From assembly GCF_048553715.1 (NCBI RefSeq), contig NZ_JBLZNC010000002.1, positions 477,269 through 541,268 of the forward strand: 64,000 bases of DNA, written 5' to 3'. Each line of letters begins with the position of its first letter. Within the stretch, counting starts at the first letter, position 1. Made by a program: the position numbers and the translations under genes. The notes under the pieces were generated by a model. That model worked only from the letters and a program-made list of their open reading frames with translations, made no database searches and was not told where the DNA came from. The stretch is from Sagittula sp048553715. Its GTDB lineage: Bacteria; Pseudomonadota; Alphaproteobacteria; Rhodobacterales; Rhodobacteraceae. Shown piece by piece: positions 51,790-59,990 of the stretch.

Positions 51790-52215
51790 ATGAGCCCGAA
51801 CCAGATTTCAGACACATACAGCGTAAGCCCGCAAATCTCTCCCGAGGATGTGGCCGCTTTGCGCGAAGCCGGTTTTGTCATGGTGCTGTGCAACCGCCCC
51901 GACGAAGAAAACCCGCCCGCGCTTCAGGCCGACGCCATGCGTCAGGCCGTCGAAGCAGAGGGGCTGCGCTTTGAAGTGCTGCCTCTGACCCATCAGACGA
52001 TGAACGCCGAGAACATCCTGCGCCAGCAGGAGCTGATCGAAAGCGCCGGAGGGCCGGTGCTGGCCTATTGCGCGTCCGGCACCCGTAGCACCGTGGTCTG
52101 GGCTTTGGGCCAGGCCCCTGTGCAAGGCGCCGACAAGGTGATCGAGACCGCCCGCAGCGCAGGCTATGACATCTCGGGCCTGCGCCCGACGCTACAGGCC
52201 ATGGCCCAAAGCTGA
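51790..52215 (+). CDS. DUF442/TIGR01244 family sulfurtransferase-phosphatase-like protein
   Basis: A 141-residue protein with a PTP-like fold and the active-site loop YCASGTRSTVVWAL (CX5R) near residue 95. In BigR-type operons this domain accompanies Blh and is thought to pass sulfane sulfur. It ends the operon; a hairpin terminator follows. Confidence 0.88.
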   Translation: MSPNQISDTYSVSPQISPEDVAALREAGFVMVLCNRPDEENPPALQADAMRQAVEAEGLRFEVLPLTHQTMNAENILRQQELIESAGGPVLAYCASGTRSTVVWALGQAPVQGADKVIETARSAGYDISGLRPTLQAMAQS

Positions 52216-52235
52216 CAGCGGTTCATCCGAACGTA

Positions 52236-52272
52236 AAAGGCCCCGCAGCACCGGCGTGTTGCGGGGCTTTTT
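52236..52272. terminator. Terminator between the sulfur operon and the FliM-like gene
   Basis: GCCCCGCA / TGCGGGGC stem with A-rich sequence before and TTTTT after it, in the short gap between convergent genes; likely bidirectional. Confidence 0.85.
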
Positions 52273-52274
52273 GT

Positions 52275-53432
52275 TTATTCGTTGAAGTCGATGTCGATGC
52301 TGCCTGATCCGAAGTCCATGTCGAAATCGCTGGTGTCCATCAGATCCGCGCCCGCGTCGAAATCGGTTTCGCCGCCTCCGTCGAATTCCAGCGCGGGCAA
52401 TTCGGGAAGCTCTTCGACACCGGCGTCTTCGGCTGGCATCGCATCCAGTTCCGGGAACCCATCGTCGCTGGCGGGCAGTGACGGCAGATCCCCTGCCGGC
52501 GCATCGGATGCAGTCAATCCGCTGCCGAAATCCCCCGACAGGTCAGATCCCCCCGCCCCTTGTGGCCCAAGCACAGGCCAGGTCAGGCGCACCGCGCGCA
52601 ACCCGTTGATCTGGCCCAACCGCCCCTTGGCCACCAACTGTCCATGCGCGGCGTAAACCTCAACCCGGTCCAGTGCGTCAGGCGCCAAGGACAAGGTGTC
52701 GCCCGGCTGCAGGGCTTGCGCTTTGGCCAAGGACAGACTGACACGGGACAAGACCGCATCCAGACGAGCCGGAACACGTGATAGAATATCAGCATGCGGT
52801 CCCGCCCCCTGCCCCGCAGGATCAGGCGGCCGCTTTGGTTTCGGGACCGGCAAGATGAAAGACAGCCGCCCCTTGCGCCGCCCCAGCGCCAGATCGACAT
52901 CCGCACGGAACGCCTTGTATCCGGCGGCATCCAGCAAAAGCCCCGCAGCACGCGCGTCCTCCAGCATGGCGCCAAAGCGGAAGCCCTGGATCAAAGGTTG
53001 CATGGGACTGTCGGTCAGCGCCACGGTCAGCCGTTCCAGCGCCCCATCAATTAAAGGTGCGACCATGGCAGCATCGGTCTGGGTCAGGCCGCGCTCCTCC
53101 TCGATCGGCATTTGGGTGACCTGCTGGATGGTCTGCACCTCGATCAGGGCGGTCAAAACATGACGATCCACCGTCGCGAGCCCCACCGCGCCATCCGGCC
53201 CATCAAGCAAAAGCAACAGATCGGTTTTTTGCAGCCCCTCGATCACCCCGTCCTGATCGAGATTCTCGACCACAACGGCTTGGGTCACCAATGCAAGGTC
53301 CCAAAGCACGTCCGCCGTTTTGGACAAGGCGCGGCGCAATGCCTTGGACGGCGACATGCCGCGCGCCTCGAACGCGCGCAGCGCCGCTTGTGCCTTTTGG
53401 CCCAAAACGTCGTCTCTTGCCCCGTCAGCCAT
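52275..53432 (-). CDS. FliM/FliN (SpoA) domain flagellar motor switch-like protein
   Basis: A 385-residue protein. A helical N-terminal and a FliM-like middle are followed by a SpoA surface-presentation domain (LSRVSLSLAKAQALQPGDTL, then VEVYAAHGQLVAKGRLGQIN). The last 100 residues are disordered, acidic and rich in Gly/Asp/Ser. This is the arrangement of FliM-type switch proteins of the C-ring. No other flagellar gene is near. The ATG at 53432 is preferred over a GTG at 53444. Confidence 0.75.
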   Translation of the reverse strand: MADGARDDVLGQKAQAALRAFEARGMSPSKALRRALSKTADVLWDLALVTQAVVVENLDQDGVIEGLQKTDLLLLLDGPDGAVGLATVDRHVLTALIEVQTIQQVTQMPIEEERGLTQTDAAMVAPLIDGALERLTVALTDSPMQPLIQGFRFGAMLEDARAAGLLLDAAGYKAFRADVDLALGRRKGRLSFILPVPKPKRPPDPAGQGAGPHADILSRVPARLDAVLSRVSLSLAKAQALQPGDTLSLAPDALDRVEVYAAHGQLVAKGRLGQINGLRAVRLTWPVLGPQGAGGSDLSGDFGSGLTASDAPAGDLPSLPASDDGFPELDAMPAEDAGVEELPELPALEFDGGGETDFDAGADLMDTSDFDMDFGSGSIDIDFNE

Positions 53433-53530
53433 ACAGAATTGCACCCGTCATAGTATCCGTCTCCGCGCACCTCTTATCGGCGGATTTGGTTACCAAGCGC
53501 TTTAACAAACCCTTTTTTGCTAAAACTTGC

Positions 53531-56224
53531 TCAAAGCATAGAACGCGACGCATCCGTGGCCTGCCGGATCGGCAGCGAGACACGGAACGCCGCACCGCCA
53601 AGGCCGGGAACATAGGCGATTTCACCGCCCAGACGGGCCATAATCTGCCTGCAGATCGCAAGCCCAAGCCCCGCGCCACCCGCCTTTTGGTCTGAAACAC
53701 GGGCAAATTTTTCAAAGACCACATCGCGCGCCTCGGGCGAAACACCGCTGCCGTTGTCGATGAAATCAATCTTTAACATACCGCCATCGGCGTTGACGCG
53801 AATCTGCAGCTCCGGCTGGTCGGCGTCGCAATATTTACGCGCATTGGCGATAAGATTGATGAACACTTGGCTGAGCCGCTCGATATCGGAATAGATCCAC
53901 AGCGCCTCGTCATCCGCCCGGCGCCGGATCGCCAACCGCCCGCCCTCATCCGCAAGCGCCGAGGCCACGGCACGGTCCAGAACATCCGACAACCGTCCTT
54001 CGGCAAGGTTCAGATTGACCTGACCGTTTTCCAGAACCGACAGATCCAGCAAATCATCCAACAGGCGGGTCAGGCGGATGGCCTCGTCATGGATGATCGA
54101 CGCATAGCGGGCCTTCTCCGGTGCCGGGAGATTATCGACGTCGCGCAAAATTTCGGAAAATGCGCGAATGGAGGTCATGGGCGTGCGAAGCTCATGACTG
54201 ATCTGGCTAAGAAATGCGTCCTTTTGCACCGACAGGCGGGTCAGCTTGTCATTGGCGCTGCGCAGCTCGGCCGCGGTGCGCCCCAGTTCGCGCGACTGCG
54301 CCTCTAGCCGGGCAGAGTATTCCATCAATTGCGCCGATTCATCTGCGACCGCCAGCAGATCCTCGACCGACACCGACATCCCGCCGGTGATTTGGCCGAC
54401 CATGGCATGCGCAGTCGCCGCCCCGACCGACCCAGCCAAAACGCGTTCCAACCGCAACAGGAAATCACGTGTCGGCGCGGGCAGATCCCCTTCGATCCCC
54501 TGTCGCGCGGCCTCACGCGCGAACAGGGCCTGCGCGTCACGCGCGCCAAGAATGCGCTGCGCCATGATCATCAGGTCTTCGGTCTGGGCCGATCCCGCAA
54601 GCCATGACCGCGTCCCGCCGGGCGACGTTTCGACCGACACGAACTGCGCCGCTTGCAGCCGCTCCACCGGAGAGGGCTGCGTCATCATCGACGAAATGGC
54701 AAAGGCAAAACTGTTCAGCGCAAGCGACCAGAACACCGCATGCAGCAGCGGGTCCAGCCCCGCGACGCCAAACAACGCCTCGGGATGCAGCCAGCCGATG
54801 CCAAGCGGTCCGCTCACCAGCCAGCTTTCCGGCATCAGTGCGCCACCGCCAAGCGACGGAATGTACAAGGTATAGAGCCAGGTGCAAAATCCCGCCGTCA
54901 GCCCCGCCAGCGCCCCGACCCGCGTCGCGCCACGCCAGAACATCCCCCCCAGCATGGCAGGCAGCACCTGTGCCACGCCGGTAAAGGACACATAGCCGAT
55001 CGACGCCAGCGCCGCCCCGCCGCCCGACAGCGCGTAGTACAGATACCCCAACAGCAGCACGCCCGCGATCGACAGGCGTCGTGACAAAAGCACCACCTGA
55101 CGGACATCGCCGGACACGCTCACCGTGCCGCGCTGCGCCTTGAGCCAGATCGGCATGACGATGTGGTTGGACACCATCGTCGACAGGGCAATCGCTGCAA
55201 CAATCACCATGGATGTGGCCGACGAAAAGCCCCCCAGAAAGGTCAGCAGCGCCAGCCCGTCTGCCTGCTGGCTCAACGGCAGGGTCAGAACGAAAAGATC
55301 CGGGTTCGCGCCTTCTGGAAGCAGGTCCATGCCGACAACGGCGATGGGCACCACAAACAGGCTCATCAACAGCAGATAAAGCGGAAAGGCCCAAGCTGCC
55401 ATGCGCAATTGCTTGTCGGAATCGTTCTCGACGACCAGCACCTGAAACATGCGCGGCAGGCACAAGAACGCCGCAGCGGACAGCAGCATCAACCCCGCCC
55501 AGCGCCCGCCATCTACCTGCCAGGCCCCCATGGGGGAGGCATCGATCCGCGCGATCACATCGCCCAGGCCGCCCGCCAAACCCCAGACCACAAAGCCCCC
55601 CACCGCCAGCAGCGCCGTCAGCTTGACGACCGCCTCAACCGCGATGGCCATGACGACGCCGTGGTGACGCTCGCTGGAATCCAGCGTCCGCGTGCCGAAG
55701 ATCACGGTAAAGACCGCAAGCCCGACCGCCACCCAAAAGGCGGTGTTGCGCGGCGTGCCCTGCGCCGCATCATCGAGATGGGCGAAGACATCCACCGATA
55801 GGGTAACCGACTGCAATTGCAGCGCAATGTAGGGTGTGGTGCCCACCACAGCGAGGATCGTCACCGCCACCCCGAGCAGGTTGGATTTGCCGTAGCGCGA
55901 TGAAATGAGATCAGCGATGGACGTTATACGCTGGCTGCGTCCGATGCGCACCAGCCTGCGCAGCACCCACCACCAACCGATCATTACCAATGACGGGCCA
56001 AGGTAGATCGTCAGATATTCAACGCCGTTGCGCGCGGCGCTGCCGACCGCCCCGTAAAAGGTCCAGCCCGTGCAATAGATCGACAGAGACAGCGTATAGA
56101 TCACCGGCGCGCGCAGCCATCGCACGCGACCCCGCGCCGCCGCGCGTTCGGCGAAAAAGGCCACCGCGAACAGCAGCGCCACATAGCTCAGCGAGATCGC
56201 AGCCAGCCCGTTCAGCGATGTCAT
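53531..56224 (-). CDS. SSS-domain sensor histidine kinase (CrbS/PutP type)
   Basis: An 897-residue membrane sensor. The N-terminal half is a sodium:solute symporter fold of about 13 helices (starting LAAISLSYVALLFAVAFFAE), followed by a STAC-like linker (LERVLAGSVGAATAHAMV), a short coiled coil, a HisKA domain with phosphoacceptor ISHELRTPMTSIRAFSEI, and a HATPase domain with NLIANARKY, DNGSGVSPEA and GAGLGLAICRQ. Kinases of this build (CrbS) sense acetate or related carboxylates, possibly by transporting them. Its start overlaps the stop of the small membrane protein. The cognate receiver is at 56520-56888. Confidence 0.92.
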   Translation of the reverse strand: MTSLNGLAAISLSYVALLFAVAFFAERAAARGRVRWLRAPVIYTLSLSIYCTGWTFYGAVGSAARNGVEYLTIYLGPSLVMIGWWWVLRRLVRIGRSQRITSIADLISSRYGKSNLLGVAVTILAVVGTTPYIALQLQSVTLSVDVFAHLDDAAQGTPRNTAFWVAVGLAVFTVIFGTRTLDSSERHHGVVMAIAVEAVVKLTALLAVGGFVVWGLAGGLGDVIARIDASPMGAWQVDGGRWAGLMLLSAAAFLCLPRMFQVLVVENDSDKQLRMAAWAFPLYLLLMSLFVVPIAVVGMDLLPEGANPDLFVLTLPLSQQADGLALLTFLGGFSSATSMVIVAAIALSTMVSNHIVMPIWLKAQRGTVSVSGDVRQVVLLSRRLSIAGVLLLGYLYYALSGGGAALASIGYVSFTGVAQVLPAMLGGMFWRGATRVGALAGLTAGFCTWLYTLYIPSLGGGALMPESWLVSGPLGIGWLHPEALFGVAGLDPLLHAVFWSLALNSFAFAISSMMTQPSPVERLQAAQFVSVETSPGGTRSWLAGSAQTEDLMIMAQRILGARDAQALFAREAARQGIEGDLPAPTRDFLLRLERVLAGSVGAATAHAMVGQITGGMSVSVEDLLAVADESAQLMEYSARLEAQSRELGRTAAELRSANDKLTRLSVQKDAFLSQISHELRTPMTSIRAFSEILRDVDNLPAPEKARYASIIHDEAIRLTRLLDDLLDLSVLENGQVNLNLAEGRLSDVLDRAVASALADEGGRLAIRRRADDEALWIYSDIERLSQVFINLIANARKYCDADQPELQIRVNADGGMLKIDFIDNGSGVSPEARDVVFEKFARVSDQKAGGAGLGLAICRQIMARLGGEIAYVPGLGGAAFRVSLPIRQATDASRSML

Positions 56225-56523
56225 CGACGCGCCTCGGGGCGGTCAGGGGCGCTGGCCCGCCGGATCGCGCGGATCAACAGACCCGTCGCCACAGGCAGCG
56301 CAGCCCAGACCGCAAAAAGGTAAATCAAAACGCCGGAGGTCGTGGTCTGTGCGGAAGGATCCCGCCACAACAGCGGCAAAAGCCACAAAAACAACCCGAT
56401 AAATGGAAGAACGCAGGCCGCATCAACGATCCGGCGACGGCGAAAGTTGCGCTGTTCCAGCTCGAACGAGGTGATCCCCGACCCGCGGCCCGGTGCCCGG
56501 CCGGAGGCGTCAGGCTCGCTCAC
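56221..56523 (-). CDS. Small two-helix membrane protein between kinase and response regulator
   Basis: A 100-residue protein with two transmembrane segments (ACVLPFIGLFLWLLPLLW and GVLIYLFAVWAALPVATGLL). ATG-overlaps join it to both neighbours: its start overlaps the response regulator stop and its stop overlaps the kinase start. Small two-helix partners (DUF485/DUF4212-type, for example YjcH with ActP) often accompany SSS proteins. It may be such a partner of the sensor. Confidence 0.78.
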   Translation of the reverse strand: MSEPDASGRAPGRGSGITSFELEQRNFRRRRIVDAACVLPFIGLFLWLLPLLWRDPSAQTTTSGVLIYLFAVWAALPVATGLLIRAIRRASAPDRPEARR

Positions 56524-56888
56524 GCGCCTGACAATGCCTTGACGGCATCCAGCACCTCGGCGTTGGAAAAGGGCTTGGTCATGAAGCGGCTGGCGCCTGC
56601 GCGCTCGGCCTCTTCACGGTCCTTGGTCTGCCCGCGCGCGGTCAGCATCAGCACCGGCAAACCCGCTGTCTGGCTGTCGTCGCGCAGCTCCCGCAATATG
56701 TCGTACCCCGACCGCCCCGGAAGCATCGCATCCAGAATCACCACATCCGGCGTCCGCTCATGCACGGTTTCAACAGCCGTTTCGCCGTTGGAATGTGCAT
56801 GCACCTGCCAGCCGTCACGCGACAGGATAAATTTGATCGCTTCGATGATGTTCGGTTCGTCTTCGATCAGAAGAACCTTTCCGCCCAT
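56520..56888 (-). CDS. Single-domain response regulator
   Basis: A 122-residue stand-alone receiver: acidic pair in LIEDEPNI, phosphoacceptor Asp in VVILDAMLPGRSGYD, Thr in MLTARG and the conserved Lys in FMTKPFSNAEV. There is no output domain, unlike CrbR/DNA-binding partners. It should be phosphorylated by the kinase encoded two genes on and may pass the signal by protein contact or phosphotransfer. Confidence 0.92.
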   Translation of the reverse strand: MGGKVLLIEDEPNIIEAIKFILSRDGWQVHAHSNGETAVETVHERTPDVVILDAMLPGRSGYDILRELRDDSQTAGLPVLMLTARGQTKDREEAERAGASRFMTKPFSNAEVLDAVKALSGA

Positions 56889-57001
56889 AAATCTCCCCTA
56901 ACCTGCCGGCCCCTCGTTACAGGGTCTCCTCCCCCCGCAAGTGGCGCGATCTTAGGCGGTTTTGGAACCCGCTGTCAAAATACGATTGCACGCGCGGCCA
57001 A

Positions 57002-58294
57002 TCAGCTTGTCGAAAGGATCGACGGCTCCCTGCGGGCGGGACAGTCCGGTTTGGGGCATAGCCTGCAGGTCACACCAACACGCAACGGATCAGCCGCCCC
57101 CGAGGGCGCGCGCCGAACCAGCATATGCGAGCGGAACAGCGGATCGCTGTTGGCCACCAAAGGACCTGCCGGCGTGGCCTGCGCCTCGACCCGCAGCGTG
57201 GCACCGGCGCGGTCCAGCGCCTGTAGCTCTGTCGCAAGCAACGCATAAGGCCGCGACAGCGCCGCGTACAATGGCCAAAGCGGACAGGCCGCGCCGAACC
57301 GGGGCATCGGAAAATCCGGCAAAGGCTTGCGGTAGATCAACACCCCCGAGGCGTCGCAAATGGCCAAACCCACCGGATCGGGCAGCACCTCTGGCGGCAT
57401 GGCGGCCAATCGACGCATCACGCGCACCGGAGCTTCGCCCAAGGCCTGCGACAGATCCAGCGGGTCAGGTCCGGCCTGCGCAAGATGCGGTTGCAGCTCC
57501 TCTATTGGCAAAGCTTCGGCGTCTTCGGCGTAACGCTGCAGCCAGTCGCGCAACAACACCTGCGCGGCGCGGGAAATACCGCTGCCCAGCCGGGTGGCGG
57601 CCTCCTCGACAGGACTGCCGCGTTCCAGCTCCGGGATATGATGCCCCGCGCGTTCCAGCACGCCATCCAGTTCCTCTTGCGGGGTGCCGGTTTCGGTGGC
57701 CTCGGCATTGTCCGCCTCGAGATAGGTCACCAACCCGCGTGAGGTTTCCGTCAGACGCGCGGAATCCTCGTAAATGTTGCGGTGAAAGCGGGCTTGCCAC
57801 TCTGCGTCGATCTCCCCCGGTTCTGCCAGAATGGAGGCCGCAGACCGGATGGCCGTCACCGTCGACAGCATTTCATGCAAAGAGGCGGCAAGCTGCGGAT
57901 CATGCGTCATCCGGTCGGTGAGAACCTGCACCGACCGTTCCAACTGTGTCACGCGGTCCCGCATGGCAAGCATCGCCGCCGCCCATCCCGGAAAGCGGCC
58001 CGCAAATTCATCTACACGGTCGACTTCGGCCCCGGCCTGCGGCACGTCTGAAGCTGCCTCGCGCAGACCTGCAATCAGTGCCGCGCCCGCGCCCTCGCTT
58101 AGGGCGGCGCTGTCCACCCCCAGAGCCTGCGCGATCTCAAGCAGGAGTTTGCCGCCGATTCTGCGCCGATTGTGCTCGATTAGGTTGAGATAGGACGCTG
58201 AAATACCCGCTGAACGCGCCAAATCCGCCTGTCTCATCCCCTGCGAGATGCGTCTTTCGCGAATTCGCGAGCCGGTTAACGTATCCCGAGCCAT
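57002..58294 (-). CDS. XRE regulator of the ScfR / short-chain fatty acyl-CoA family
   Basis: A 430-residue regulator. Residues about 10-65 are an XRE helix-turn-helix (RIRERRISQGMRQADLARSA, then SASYLNLIEHNRRRIGGKLL). Residues about 132-194 resemble a HisKA dimerisation helix pair (SLHEMLSTVTAIRSAASILA and NIYEDSARLTETSRGLV). The C-terminal DUF2083-like domain ends with the cysteine cluster CRLCPKPDCPARREPSI. The M78 peptidase motif of PrpR/RamB relatives was not found. Relatives respond to short-chain acyl-CoA. It is divergent from the ABC transporter operon. ATG 58294 has AAGGGA upstream; 58300 is an alternative. Confidence 0.85.
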   Translation of the reverse strand: MARDTLTGSRIRERRISQGMRQADLARSAGISASYLNLIEHNRRRIGGKLLLEIAQALGVDSAALSEGAGAALIAGLREAASDVPQAGAEVDRVDEFAGRFPGWAAAMLAMRDRVTQLERSVQVLTDRMTHDPQLAASLHEMLSTVTAIRSAASILAEPGEIDAEWQARFHRNIYEDSARLTETSRGLVTYLEADNAEATETGTPQEELDGVLERAGHHIPELERGSPVEEAATRLGSGISRAAQVLLRDWLQRYAEDAEALPIEELQPHLAQAGPDPLDLSQALGEAPVRVMRRLAAMPPEVLPDPVGLAICDASGVLIYRKPLPDFPMPRFGAACPLWPLYAALSRPYALLATELQALDRAGATLRVEAQATPAGPLVANSDPLFRSHMLVRRAPSGAADPLRVGVTCRLCPKPDCPARREPSILSTS

Positions 58295-58517
58295 TCCCAT
58301 TCCCTTGCGTAATCAAGCACTTTCTGCGCCGCGACATAAATCAATTTACAACGTACCACATTCAAGTTTTCAAATCTTGACAAAAAAACCGTTTGATCAA
58401 AGCCGGTTGTTGCGCGGTTTTCCACACCTGCCCCATAGTAATTTTGCACACAGGTGCAAGCGCTCGGCGGGAAGAGGAGCCCAAAGAGCGACTTTTATAA
58501 AAATCTGGGAGGATTTT

Positions 58518-59864
58518 ATGTCCAAGATCAACCTGACCCGTCGTGGCATGTTGCGCACGGGCGCCGTGGCCGGTGCCGGCCTTGCGCTGCCGACTTATCT
58601 GTCCGCGGCCAGCCACTCCGGCTTTACCAACGCGCCGGGCGACAGCACCGTCACGCTGGGCTTCAACGTTCCGCAGTCGGGCCCCTATGCCGACGAGGGT
58701 GCCGATGAACTGCGCGCCTACGAGCTTGCTGTCGAGCATCTCAACGGCGGTGGCGATGGCGGTATGCTCAACACCTTCTCGTCCAAGGTGCTGGAAGGGA
58801 ACGGCATCCTTGGCCGTAAGGTCGAATATGTGACCGGCGACACGCAGACCAAATCCGACGCCGCACGCGCATCGGCCAAGTCGATGATCGAAAAAGACGG
58901 CGCGATCATGATCACCGGCGGGTCGTCCTCGGGCGTGGCCGTGGCCGTACAGGGCCTGTGCCAAGAGGCAGGCGTGATCTTTATGGCCGGTCTGACCCAT
59001 TCCAACGACACCACCGGCAAAGACAAAAAAGCCAACGGGTTCCGTCACTTCTTTAACGGATACATGTCCGCCGCCGCCTTGGCGCCGGTTCTGAAAAACC
59101 TCTATGGCACCGACCGCAAGGCATACCACCTGACGGCCGACTACACATGGGGCTGGACGCAGCAGGAATCCATCGCGGCCGCCACCGAGGCCATGGGCTG
59201 GGAGACGGTCAACAACGTTCTGACACCGCTGGCCTCGACCGACTTCTCGTCCTACATCGCGCCTGTTCTGGATTCCGGCGCGGACGTTCTGGTGCTGAAC
59301 CACTACGGCGGGAACATGGTCAACTCGCTGACCAACGCCGTGCAGTTCGGCCTGCGCAACAAGGAAGTTAACGGCAAGAACTTCGAGATTGTCGTTCCGC
59401 TGTTCTCGCGTCTGATGGCGCGCGGCGCGGGCGAGAACATCAAAGGCATCGTTGGCTCCACCAACTGGCACTGGTCGCTGCAGGACGAAGGCTCCAAGGC
59501 GTTTGTCAAATCCTTCGGCACGAAATACGGCTTCCCGCCCAGCCAGGCGGCGCACACCTGCTATGTGCAGACGCTGCTCTATGCGGATGCTGTGGCCCGC
59601 GCCGGGTCGTTCAACCCCTGCGCCGTGGTCGAAGCGCTCGAAGGGTTCGAGTTCGACGGCATGGGCAACGGCCCGACGCTGTACCGCGCTGAAGACCACC
59701 AGTGCTTCAAGGACGTGCTGGTCGTGAAGGGCAAGGAAAACCCGACGTCCGAATTCGACCTTCTCGAAGTCGTCGAAGTCACCCCGGCCAGCCAGGTCAC
59801 CTACGCCCCCGATCACCCGATGTTCGCGGGCGGTAACCTCGGCTCCTGCAACCCGGGCGCCTGA
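58518..59864 (+). CDS. ABC transporter substrate-binding protein (Peripla_BP_6, HAAT type)
   Basis: A 448-residue exported binding protein with a Tat-type signal (TRRGMLRTGAVAGAGLALPT). The mature part is of the branched-chain amino acid / amide binding family: TLGFNVPQSGPYADEGADE, VEYVTGDTQTKSDAARASAK and IITGGSSSG-type MITGGSSSGVAVAVQ. Ligand not determinable by eye. GGGAGGA lies before the ATG at 58518; upstream in-frame sequence is non-homologous. A stable hairpin follows before the permease genes. Confidence 0.9.
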   Translation: MSKINLTRRGMLRTGAVAGAGLALPTYLSAASHSGFTNAPGDSTVTLGFNVPQSGPYADEGADELRAYELAVEHLNGGGDGGMLNTFSSKVLEGNGILGRKVEYVTGDTQTKSDAARASAKSMIEKDGAIMITGGSSSGVAVAVQGLCQEAGVIFMAGLTHSNDTTGKDKKANGFRHFFNGYMSAAALAPVLKNLYGTDRKAYHLTADYTWGWTQQESIAAATEAMGWETVNNVLTPLASTDFSSYIAPVLDSGADVLVLNHYGGNMVNSLTNAVQFGLRNKEVNGKNFEIVVPLFSRLMARGAGENIKGIVGSTNWHWSLQDEGSKAFVKSFGTKYGFPPSQAAHTCYVQTLLYADAVARAGSFNPCAVVEALEGFEFDGMGNGPTLYRAEDHQCFKDVLVVKGKENPTSEFDLLEVVEVTPASQVTYAPDHPMFAGGNLGSCNPGA

Positions 59865-59873
59865 CCTTGATGC

Positions 59874-59902
59874 GGCAGGGTGGGCACAGCGCCCGCCCTG
59901 CC
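59874..59902 (+). other. Stable hairpin after the substrate-binding protein gene
   Basis: GGCAGGG-T-GGGC pairs with GCCC-G-CCCTGCC (12 bp with one T-G pair) around a short loop, without a T run. Such hairpins behind binding-protein genes often protect the upstream mRNA and give more binding protein than permease. Confidence 0.65.
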
Positions 59903-59990
59903 ACATCGGTCTTCCGGCTTTGTCACTTTTCGTATCCTCTGACCGCAATCGGCCAGAGGTTTCTCCACACTCAACCCAATGGTGGGGGCA

